64,000 nt of DNA, taken from Agaribacillus sp965228415. Lineage in GTDB: Bacteria > Bacteroidota > Bacteroidia > Cytophagales > Cyclobacteriaceae. The notes beneath the pieces were generated by a model. It worked only from the letters and a program-made list of their open reading frames with translations. It searched no databases and was not told the origin of the DNA. A program made the translations under genes and the position numbers. The stretch lies in assembly GCA_965228415.1 (NCBI GenBank), contig OZ245814.1, positions 7,688,001 through 7,752,000 of the forward strand, written 5' to 3'. Numbering within the stretch: position 1 is the first letter of the stretch; each line of letters starts with the position of its first letter. Positions 37,085 through 44,659 of this stretch are shown here, piece after piece.

Positions 37085-38467
37085 TTATGTCAGTTCTTGA
37101 AAATTTTTTCTGAACCGGGATGGAGTAACTTTATGCACCTTCTTAAAAAGTGTGTTAAAGGTTGGGACAGAGTTAAAACCACAATCATAGGAAATCGCCG
37201 AAATTTTCAAATGAGTATATTTCGGGCTTTTCAATCTGCTGGTTGCTTCTTCCAATCTTAATAGGTTAATGTAATCAGTGAAACTTAGTTTGAATTCCTG
37301 GTTGATAACTCTTGACAAGTGATGTGGCTTGACGGAGATATTTTCTGCCAAACGCCTGAGTGTCAATTCCGGATTAAGATATGCCTGTTTGCCAATAACA
37401 AACCCTTCAAGTTTTTCTTTGATTTCATGGACTTGTTTGTCTCTTAATGATGAGGATTCATATTTAGATCGAAACAAAGAAATTTTTCTGTTAGTTATTA
37501 ACATATGCCTCCAGGCGTCATAATAAAACCATGGAATGAATGCGGCTAATAAAAACCATGCTGGGTGGTAGTCCAGGGCAGTTACCCTGCCATTGTAAAA
37601 CGTAAAATTGATTACCAGCATGGCACCCATTACCGAACTGGCCAGATAGATAAAAAATATAAAGATCCGGAATTTCCTTTTGTTTTTCACGATTCCGATT
37701 GTAGGATTTTGTTTAAGGGATCTATTCATTATGATTATTTTTCTGCCATAGAAAAATCCTCCCACCACAAAAAGCACTTGCTCAATGGGCACAAGATAGG
37801 AATCAAAATGGTTGTAAAGGAAGTCTACACTCGAGGGGTAAACAACCAACATTACTAACTGTAGCAGGAATGAGAAAAGACCGGGAAGATAATGTTTATA
37901 GACGTGCTTTAGTACAGGAACACTTTTTTTTGAAGTGCCATATTTTAAAAAAAAGAATAAACTTGGCCAAACCCAGAGTAAAAATGAAATGGGTGCAAAC
38001 AAGGCAACTCTTGAATTTGTAATGGCATACAAATTTCCATATAGCTGAAATTTCAAAATGTAAAGAGAAAGCGATAGACCAAACAGAGAGAAAAAAAATG
38101 ATTGCGGATTTTTCCGTATTGTCACTAGGACAAAGACTGAAAATATAAGTACAAAAAGAACCAAGGGATAGATTATCCTAATGTAGTATTGTGAATAGAT
38201 TTTTGCGTTTTGAAATAATGAAGCAGTCCGGGTATAAGTATCCTTGCTGATTCCCGTCCCTAATTTCATCAGCTGCATGGAACAATGATTGCATTTTCCT
38301 GGTGACGAAAAAGAAGACTTATCACCAGAACAACTGCATGGTGGACAAACATATTGTTCACTAGTACCTGTTGATTTCTCCGGGTAGGTTATTACACCTT
38401 TTGCATTGCAGGCAAGTACGGCAAAAAATAAAGATACCGGCAAAAGACAATTGTAGATGTATACCAT
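37085..38467 (-). CDS. Membrane-bound AraC-family regulator with metal-binding-like N-terminus
   Basis: The 460-residue protein starts with a signal-like segment and lipobox-type LAC (Cys20), then a short cysteine-rich part with YVCPPCSCSG (39-48) and PGKCNHCSMQL (56-66). This resembles the heavy-metal-binding domain (YxCPMHP...PGxCPxCGM) though the first motif differs. About six or seven membrane helices follow (about 95-310), and an AraC helix-turn-helix at about 355-455 (LRRLAENISVKPHHLSRVINQ, then KISAISYDCGFNSVPTFNTLFKKVH). The topology would put the cysteines outside the cytoplasm and DNA binding inside. A role in metal sensing is inferred. Confidence 0.8.
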   Translation of the reverse strand: MVYIYNCLLPVSLFFAVLACNAKGVITYPEKSTGTSEQYVCPPCSCSGDKSSFSSPGKCNHCSMQLMKLGTGISKDTYTRTASLFQNAKIYSQYYIRIIYPLVLFVLIFSVFVLVTIRKNPQSFFFSLFGLSLSLYILKFQLYGNLYAITNSRVALFAPISFLLWVWPSLFFFLKYGTSKKSVPVLKHVYKHYLPGLFSFLLQLVMLVVYPSSVDFLYNHFDSYLVPIEQVLFVVGGFFYGRKIIIMNRSLKQNPTIGIVKNKRKFRIFIFFIYLASSVMGAMLVINFTFYNGRVTALDYHPAWFLLAAFIPWFYYDAWRHMLITNRKISLFRSKYESSSLRDKQVHEIKEKLEGFVIGKQAYLNPELTLRRLAENISVKPHHLSRVINQEFKLSFTDYINLLRLEEATSRLKSPKYTHLKISAISYDCGFNSVPTFNTLFKKVHKVTPSRFRKNFQELT

Positions 38468-38827
38468 TAGCCAATTTATTTTTACCTGACCACCCTATGG
38501 ATAAAGTCAATTTCAGGCAGGATCAGTTTGCTTAATAAATATAGATATAAGTTTTAAGAGACACCAGTGCTATTGTGTGTCTCTGATATTAATATAAGCA
38601 GGTCTGTATTTCGAGGGGCGCAGCAGGAGGCACAGAAGAAATCCGCTGACACCGGTAACTTCAGGAGTTGGAATTTGGATGTGTGGAGGCCAGTCAAAAA
38701 CTAGGTTGGTGCAACCCAAAATATCGGTTGTTAGGTTTTAAACATTATAATATTAATAGTTAATGACCATAGTCATTAGCTTATTTTGCTTTTCCTATTT
38801 ACGAAAATAGCATTCACAAATTAGTAT
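38468..38827. other. Intergenic region with two palindromes
   Basis: No gene is seen. TAATGAC (38761-38767) and GTCATTA (38772-38778) form a 7-bp inverted repeat with a 4-nt spacer, and CTATTT (38795-38800) / AAATAG (38805-38810) form another. They lie 30-70 bp before the WD40-like gene, so the first is a possible operator for it. A near promoter box, TATTTTG, lies at 38782-38788 between the two repeats. Confidence 0.45.
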
Positions 38828-39817
38828 ATGTTGGCGGTACAGTTTTTAAGCTTTCATAAGATCAGAAGTTCCATCTTCCCAGCCCTCATTGTTTGCAGGC
38901 TTGTGTGCGTGCATGTGCTGATATCGACAATAGGGTCGCAAAGTACATGGGCTCAGGGAGACATCCCATGCGATTTTGATAAACCCGGATCAAGTCTGGC
39001 AAAATGGTATCCCGATGGCAAATCCCTTATTTTTCACAGGTCCGGGACAAAAAGCGGGATCTATAAAATCAACGCGGACGGTGATGGTTTAAGGTTGATG
39101 ATTGCAGCAAAGACTAAAATCGGCCATCCATCTGTTGCCCCGGATAATGAAACGATTCTTTACCAACGGAGGAATGCCACAACGGGCAAGGATGTGCTGG
39201 TCTTAAGCTATAGAGATGGAAAGGAGAGAATTTTGACAGATTCATTATACAACAGTACTGACGGTTCCTTGCATCCGGAGGGAACCTGGCTGGCCTATGC
39301 GGGCCTGGTAGATGATAATCTCGACATATACCTTCTTCAATTGAATGGATCAGTTAAAATGCGGTTAACTTATGATGTGGGATATGACTATAGTCCCCAT
39401 TGGTCTCCGGATGGTTCTAAGCTAATATTTACGTCACACAGGGACGGAGGTCCGAATATTTTTATGATGGAAGCTGATGGAAGCCATAAGATTAATCTAA
39501 CTCCTGGTAACAGGGAAGAATTCTCAGCTTCCTGGGCGCCTGACGGAAGAAGAGTAGTCTACTCATCCAGGGCGATGGAAGTGCCTGGTGGAAAAGATCC
39601 TAATATTAAACACAACTCTTCAGATTTATATATCCTGGATTTAGAGAATAAAACCAGCACCAGGGTAACACAAAATTCAGATTTGGATGTACTGCCTCAT
39701 TGGTCTCCAGATGGCAAACGAATTGCATTTACTACTTGTAAAAATGGTAATAGAGAAATTGCCATTATTGATGAAAACGGATTGAATTTTTTATCCTTAA
39801 CTAAAACGGATGAATGA
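38828..39817 (+). CDS. Exported WD40-like (PD40/TolB-type) beta-propeller protein
   Basis: The 329-residue protein has a signal peptide ending near TWAQ, then repeated PD40/WD40-like blades: WYPDGKSLIFHR, VAPDNETILYQRR, LHPEGTWLAYAG, WSPDGSKLIFTSH, WAPDGRRVVYSSR, WSPDGKRIAFTT. This matches TolB-like propellers, which bind peptides or glycans and are often lipoprotein or periplasmic partners. No enzyme domain is present. It stands alone, so its partner is unknown. Confidence 0.8.
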   Translation: MLAVQFLSFHKIRSSIFPALIVCRLVCVHVLISTIGSQSTWAQGDIPCDFDKPGSSLAKWYPDGKSLIFHRSGTKSGIYKINADGDGLRLMIAAKTKIGHPSVAPDNETILYQRRNATTGKDVLVLSYRDGKERILTDSLYNSTDGSLHPEGTWLAYAGLVDDNLDIYLLQLNGSVKMRLTYDVGYDYSPHWSPDGSKLIFTSHRDGGPNIFMMEADGSHKINLTPGNREEFSASWAPDGRRVVYSSRAMEVPGGKDPNIKHNSSDLYILDLENKTSTRVTQNSDLDVLPHWSPDGKRIAFTTCKNGNREIAIIDENGLNFLSLTKTDE

Positions 39818-39960
39818 CGAGGTTGGTCTGAGGTTATCTCGCTTGTAGGTAGCGTTCCGGGAATGGGGGAGCCTGGACATCTTTGACTAAATATGGTTAC
39901 TTACCTACGCATGAATGGTATAAAACCCCCGGATTATCAATAAGTGATTTACCTGGTTTT

Positions 39961-40284
39961 TTACTTATTAAATTCAATAGCCTTTTTAGCCCAGGCAATG
40001 AGTTCATTTTGATCGTTCAACACTACTTCCGGTACGGAAAAATAAGGCATCTTACTGTGTTGACTTGAACCTTTTTGCTCAAAATCGGATTTGTTCAGTT
40101 CATTGACTTTAAAAAAGCACCGGCCTTTGGAGTCGACAATGCCAAACATCTTTTTGTCGTGAAATATGCCATAGCCCCCAAACATTTTTTTTGCCAAGAT
40201 CCCAGGAATGCCACCCAGTTTTTCAGTTATTAATTCAGCGGCCTGTGTCGCGTCTTGATTGAGTTTATCTCCTTTGATTCCCAT
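39961..40284 (-). CDS. TfoX N-terminal domain protein
   Basis: The 107-residue protein matches the stand-alone TfoX N-terminal domain: KKMFGGYGIFHDKKMFGIVDSKG then FKVNELNKSDFEQKG and MPYFSVPEVVLND. In gamma-proteobacteria TfoX is a competence regulator, but single-domain proteins in Bacteroidota have no fixed role. It is convergent with the WD40-like gene. Confidence 0.85.
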   Translation of the reverse strand: MGIKGDKLNQDATQAAELITEKLGGIPGILAKKMFGGYGIFHDKKMFGIVDSKGRCFFKVNELNKSDFEQKGSSQHSKMPYFSVPEVVLNDQNELIAWAKKAIEFNK

Positions 40285-40519
40285 AGACTAATTGTTTTTT
40301 TGGATTAGTACATAAGATTTTTTACCGGTCATGGCCTCTCCGGTATTTTTTCTTATTCAAGATAAGCATTAATTCCCCGGAAACAAGAAAACATTCTCTT
40401 TAAGGAAAAAGGTTCAATGTTTATTTATTTCTGAAGGAGAGGATCATATACTGACATAGGGTTGTCACTCCCGCCAGTTAGCTTTACCACTGAAGACAAT
40501 CAATAACTAAGCATACGAT

Positions 40520-41149
40520 ATGAAATACGAATGGCGAAAAAGAGAAAAAGGAGTTTATTTGCCCAAAAACCAACCTGAGGTAATTGAAATTCCCGAATAT
40601 AAATTTCTTACTATCGAAGGGGAGGGTAATCCCAACAGCGAATTCTTTTCCGAATATATTGGTGTTCTGTACGCACTTTCTTACGCTATTAAAATGAATC
40701 CTAAAAAAGGAAAGGCGCCAAAAGGATATTTTGATTATACCGTGTATCCGCTGGAGGGCATTTGGGATCTGAATGAGGAAGCCAAGAAAAAGTATGACGG
40801 CAATTTCGATAAAGATGACCTGGTTTTTAAGCTGATGATTAGACAACCTGACTTTGTAGATCGTGCTTTCTTTACTGAAATGTTAGCGCTTACCCGGAAA
40901 AAAAAGCCACATGATCTGTTGGATGAAGTTAAGTTTGAGAAAATAACCGACGGAAAGTGCGTGCAAATGATGCACCTTGGAAGTTATGACAATGAACCGG
41001 AAAGCTTTAAATTAATGGAAACCTTTGCAACAAAAGAAAACCTTTTAAGGATGTCGAAATCTCACAGGGAGATTTACTTGTCAGACTTCCGAAAAGTAAG
41101 CCCTGAAAAGTTGAAAACAGTCTTAAGGTTTAAAGTGACTGCCCAATAA
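40520..41149 (+). CDS. GyrI-like small molecule binding domain protein
   Basis: The 209-residue protein belongs to the GyrI-like/SOUL-fold group that binds small molecules. Typical segments are EIPEYKFLTIEGEGNPNSEFF near the start, YTVYPLEGIWDL in the middle and CVQMMHLGSYDNEPESFKLM near the end. Such proteins sequester or hydrolyse small toxic ligands. It lacks an AraC-type DNA-binding domain. It is the first of a run of small same-strand genes that may be transcribed separately. Confidence 0.85.
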   Translation: MKYEWRKREKGVYLPKNQPEVIEIPEYKFLTIEGEGNPNSEFFSEYIGVLYALSYAIKMNPKKGKAPKGYFDYTVYPLEGIWDLNEEAKKKYDGNFDKDDLVFKLMIRQPDFVDRAFFTEMLALTRKKKPHDLLDEVKFEKITDGKCVQMMHLGSYDNEPESFKLMETFATKENLLRMSKSHREIYLSDFRKVSPEKLKTVLRFKVTAQ

Positions 41150-41160
41150 TTAGAGAATAG

Positions 41161-41197
41161 CTTTGCAGTGGAATTCTTCGAAATAGTAGCTGCAAAG
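41161..41197. terminator. Hairpin after the GyrI-like gene
   Basis: CTTTGCAG at 41161-41168 pairs perfectly with CTGCAAAG at 41190-41197 around a 21-nt loop, beginning 12 bp after the stop codon. No T tract follows. It is a possible terminator or RNA element. Confidence 0.4.
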
Positions 41198-41256
41198 TTG
41201 TAAATTCGAATAACGTCCGGCAGCATAAACCGGCTATTGTTTTAATAGCTAATATC

Positions 41257-41973
41257 ATGGCCAGGCATCAACAAACAAACATAGCAGCATTTATCCAAAC
41301 GCTGGAGGCGGAATTTGAGCGTCAGGCGAATGCAAAAATTGCATCGGAGCAAAAGGCTTATTTGCGAAGCCAGTTTGCGTGTTATGGATTGAAGACGGCG
41401 GATAGAAGGGAAATTCAAAAACCTTTTTTTACAAAAGAATTTCTGCCCCCGAAAAGTGATATGAAGGAAATAATAAAAATACTTTGGCAAAAACCACAAA
41501 GGGAGTATCACTATTTTTCGCAGGAGCTTGCCTATAAATATATAAAGCAGTTGGAGAAAAGCGATATTGCCCTTTTTGAATTCATGGTCACGCATCAATC
41601 GTGGTGGGATACAGTTGATTTTATTGCCAATAAATTGATAGGAGCCTACTTTGAAACCTATCCCGGGCAAAGAGACCTATACATTGAAAAGTGGCTTAAA
41701 TCAAAAAATATCTGGCTGCAAAGATCTGCCTTGCTATTTCAGCTGAGATACAAAGCGCATTTAGATACCGGCTTGTTAAGTTTTATCATTAAATCTTTAT
41801 TGCCTTCGAAGGAATTTTTCATCAATAAAGCCATTGGTTGGATTTTGAGGGAATACAGCAGAACAGACCCAGAATGGGTCATTGATTTTGTGAACAATAC
41901 AGCGCTGGCGCCGCTAAGTAAAAGAGAAGCATTGCGGTTGATCCATCAAAAAACAGGTACTTTATCTAGCTAA
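41257..41973 (+). CDS. DNA alkylation repair protein (AlkD-like)
   Basis: The 238-residue protein is an all-helical HEAT-like repeat DNA glycosylase of the AlkC/AlkD type. The block WWDTVDFIANKLIGAY and later WLQRSALLFQLRYK, EFFINKAIGWILREYSRTDPEWVIDFV match the family. It removes alkylated bases such as N3- or N7-methylpurines. It lies in a run of small stress-type genes. Confidence 0.9.
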   Translation: MARHQQTNIAAFIQTLEAEFERQANAKIASEQKAYLRSQFACYGLKTADRREIQKPFFTKEFLPPKSDMKEIIKILWQKPQREYHYFSQELAYKYIKQLEKSDIALFEFMVTHQSWWDTVDFIANKLIGAYFETYPGQRDLYIEKWLKSKNIWLQRSALLFQLRYKAHLDTGLLSFIIKSLLPSKEFFINKAIGWILREYSRTDPEWVIDFVNNTALAPLSKREALRLIHQKTGTLSS

Positions 41974-42057
41974 AGTGAATCATTTGGAACTAAGCTTTTT
42001 TATAGCGACATTCAGTTAAATTATTTGAAATAGGTACTTTTACTTTTAAAAAAGGAA

Positions 42058-42948
42058 ATGAAATTTGGTAGCGTTGATAATCCCGGAGCAATAGATTTTA
42101 CACTTCCTCCGGATCATGCAGATACGAAGCGGGTTTTAAGTGCTGGTAAGGACAACGGGCTTTTTGAGGTGTATGTCGGATGTGCCAAGTGGAATCGTCA
42201 GGATCTTAAAAATTTCTATCCCCGGGGTACAAAAGATGAATTAGCGTATTACTCCTCGCAGTTCAATTGTATCGAGCTTAATGCTACATTTTATAACCTC
42301 CCTTCAGGTCAGCAGGTGAGCAAATGGAAAGACAAAACCCCTGAGAATTTTCGGTTTTTTCCAAAAATAACCAATTCCATCAGCCATTTTAAACGGTTAT
42401 TGGACACGCAAATGTTAGTGGAGGAATATTGTGATGCCGTTAGTGTTTTCGAAGAAAAGTTAGGCATGGCATTTTTGCAGATGCATAATAACTTCAAGCC
42501 AAAGGACTTTGACAGGGTAGAAAAGTTTTTGACTGACTTCCCGAAGGAAATACCGCTGTCTGTAGAAGTAAGAAATGCCGAATGGTTTAATAATCCTGTG
42601 GAAGCGGAAAGGTTCTATCAACTATTGGAGAGACAGCAAAAAGCCAATACAATCGTTGATACAGCCGGCAGAAGAGACATGTTACACATGCGGCTGACTA
42701 CCCCCCAGGCTTTTGTCAGGTACGTGGGAGCTAATCACGAAAGTGATTATACACGCCTGGATGATTGGCTGATACGCATAAAGGAATGGCGGGAACAGGG
42801 CTTGAATCAATTGTATTTTTTTGTGCATCAAAATCTTGAAAAGGAATCGCCATTACTTTCGGCCTACTTTATTCAAAAGCTTAATGCCACGTTGGGCCTT
42901 GATTTAAAGGTACCGGCTACACTAGTGAACAGGCAGCTGAGCTTTTGA
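42058..42948 (+). CDS. DUF72 domain protein
   Basis: The 296-residue protein belongs to the DUF72 family, a TIM-barrel fold: EVYVGCAKWNRQDLKNFYPRG, YYSSQFNCIELNATFYNLPS and FRFFPKITNSISH at the start, EVRNAEWF in the middle and YFFVHQNLEKESPLLSAYF near the end. The function of the family is unknown; phosphatase or nuclease-like roles have been suggested only from fold. It is preceded by a TACTTTTA promoter-like box at 42034-42041. Confidence 0.88.
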   Translation: MKFGSVDNPGAIDFTLPPDHADTKRVLSAGKDNGLFEVYVGCAKWNRQDLKNFYPRGTKDELAYYSSQFNCIELNATFYNLPSGQQVSKWKDKTPENFRFFPKITNSISHFKRLLDTQMLVEEYCDAVSVFEEKLGMAFLQMHNNFKPKDFDRVEKFLTDFPKEIPLSVEVRNAEWFNNPVEAERFYQLLERQQKANTIVDTAGRRDMLHMRLTTPQAFVRYVGANHESDYTRLDDWLIRIKEWREQGLNQLYFFVHQNLEKESPLLSAYFIQKLNATLGLDLKVPATLVNRQLSF

Positions 42949-43058
42949 CCGGAAGCCGGCTTTCTCAACGGGATTATTGAAGGAGCACAGGCGTTCAGTT
43001 TTTTTAAGATGGCTTTCTTGGGAAAACCAAAAACCTGATTACTTTTACGAAAACCGAT

Positions 43059-43769
43059 ATGCAAATTATGAAAAATCTTATGGCCCTCGCTTTTATTTTG
43101 ATGACACTTTTGTCTTGTCAAACCACAGTGAAATCTGATGGTGAAGACCTTTTTAATGGGAAAGATTTGAGAGGGTGGCATGTGGACGTTCCCGACATGG
43201 ACGGAGGTTCTGATGTCAAAAGCCCTTTTCTTATACGCGATGGTAAACTGGTTAGTATGGGAACGCCTCCAGGCCATTTGATTACCGATCGCAGCTATAA
43301 AAACTATCGGCTGGAGGTTGAGTATCGCTTTGCCGGTGAGCCAGGAAATTGCGGCGTGCTGGTCCATGCGTCTACACCTCGCGCCCTTTACAAAATGTTT
43401 CCCAAATCACTGGAGGTACAGATGATGCATGAAAATGCCGGTGACTTTTGGTGTATCGTGGAAGATATAACTGTACCCGATATGGAGGCCCGGCGGGGCC
43501 CAAAGGAAGAGTGGGGCATTACTGAAGGGAAGAAACGCAGAATTCTAAACCTCACAGACGGATCTGAAAAGCCGCTGGGCGCATGGAATTCAATGATCAT
43601 TGAATGCCTCAATAACGCTATTAAAGTTTGGGTCAATGGAGATCTCGTCAATTACGGATACGATTGTACTGTTTCCAGCGGCCAGATTGCCGTGCAGGCG
43701 GAAGGCTCGGAAGTTGAATTCCGGAAAATCAGGTTAACCCCGATTACGGCGCTGAGCGATGATCTTTGA
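43059..43769 (+). CDS. DUF1080 (3-keto-disaccharide hydrolase-like) lipoprotein
   Basis: The 236-residue protein has a lipoprotein signal peptide with LLSC near residue 23 and a concanavalin-like DUF1080 domain starting LFNGKDLRGWHV, with YRLEVEYRFAGEPGNCGVLVHAS and GAWNSMIIECLNNAIKVWVNG. DUF1080 proteins include 3-keto-glycoside hydrolases. A second ATG at 43068 (MKNLMAL) is an equally good start. A second DUF1080 domain occurs at the end of the large cytochrome protein at 48352-51969, so the organism uses this fold in two settings. Confidence 0.85.
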   Translation: MQIMKNLMALAFILMTLLSCQTTVKSDGEDLFNGKDLRGWHVDVPDMDGGSDVKSPFLIRDGKLVSMGTPPGHLITDRSYKNYRLEVEYRFAGEPGNCGVLVHASTPRALYKMFPKSLEVQMMHENAGDFWCIVEDITVPDMEARRGPKEEWGITEGKKRRILNLTDGSEKPLGAWNSMIIECLNNAIKVWVNGDLVNYGYDCTVSSGQIAVQAEGSEVEFRKIRLTPITALSDDL

Positions 43770-43905
43770 GATTCGAATGGTGCATTAGTAGCAATGCCAT
43801 TCTCTAACATCCCAATCACTAAATGAAACGCTTGTTGGTCTCAGACATCAACTCACCCCTTCCGCCCACACAGTTCCAGCTAAGCTGCCTATTCCCACAA
43901 GGGCA

Positions 43906-43997
43906 CCTTCCCCGGGGAAGGAGCTTTACCGAATTGAACTAATTAAGAAAAAAAATATTCCCCCCCAATCAAATCCCCTCCTGGGAAGGACAAGGGG
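43906..43997. repeat. Palindromic interspersed-repeat-like sequence
   Basis: CCTTCCCCGGGGAAGG at 43906-43921 is a perfect 16-bp palindrome. Downstream, CCCCT (43975-43979) pairs with AGGGG (43993-43997), with a shorter inner TCC/GGA stem. This kind of C- and G-rich phrase (CTGGGAAGGACAAGGGGTGGG) resembles short interspersed repeats scattered in Bacteroidota genomes. The 266-bp gap holds no gene and separates convergent genes. Confidence 0.5.
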
Positions 43998-44035
43998 TGG
44001 GTGGGCAGTGGAGCTATCCCTTAGCGATGATTACT

Positions 44036-44605
44036 TTAATCGGCAAGTGGCATTTTGCCGTAAATGCTGTATTTTTTATCAGCCATGCCTTTACAGAGAA
44101 CTGTTAACTCTTTAACCACAAATTGGTTTCGGTAGGTATATCTTTCAAACTCGTATATAGCCTTTTTATACACAAGAGGAGGAAGCTGTTTTTCTATGGT
44201 AAGATGACCACGCGTTGGGGCCCGGTAATAACTTTTGATACCATGCCACTTTCGTATTGGCTCGATAGACATCCGGAATTTACCAAAGTCCCGTTGGTTC
44301 AGTACATCGATAAAGAGGGTATTACTTCCATTGAAATGATCGTAATCACATAATAATAAATCAAATGACCGGATTTGGCGGATGGCATTTTTCATATCCA
44401 TAAAAACCTTCCTGAAACTGCCCTTTGGTCTTAAAACCTGGGCCACTGTAATATGTGGGATAGACCATGATGTTCTTAAGTTGTATTTGTCCTGGAAATT
44501 TTTTTTCAAAGTGGAAACGGTTTGCTTAATATGATCCGGTGGAGAGATAAGGATGAGAAAAGTAAAAGGAGGATCGACCTCCATATCCAGGCTGGATTGT
44601 GGCAT
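44036..44605 (-). CDS. 2H phosphoesterase family protein (2'-5' RNA ligase-like)
   Basis: The 189-residue protein has the two His-x-Thr motifs of the 2H phosphoesterase superfamily, IPHITVAQ near residue 50 and GHLTIEKQ near residue 132. Members act on cyclic phosphates or 2'-5' RNA bonds. It is convergent with the DUF1080 gene and follows the NamZ fusion gene on the same strand. Its substrate is unknown. Confidence 0.82.
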   Translation of the reverse strand: MPQSSLDMEVDPPFTFLILISPPDHIKQTVSTLKKNFQDKYNLRTSWSIPHITVAQVLRPKGSFRKVFMDMKNAIRQIRSFDLLLCDYDHFNGSNTLFIDVLNQRDFGKFRMSIEPIRKWHGIKSYYRAPTRGHLTIEKQLPPLVYKKAIYEFERYTYRNQFVVKELTVLCKGMADKKYSIYGKMPLAD

Positions 44606-44659
44606 TTTTTAGTATTTAACGGTTGCTATTTTTAATATAAACGAGGCTATGGGGCTTTT

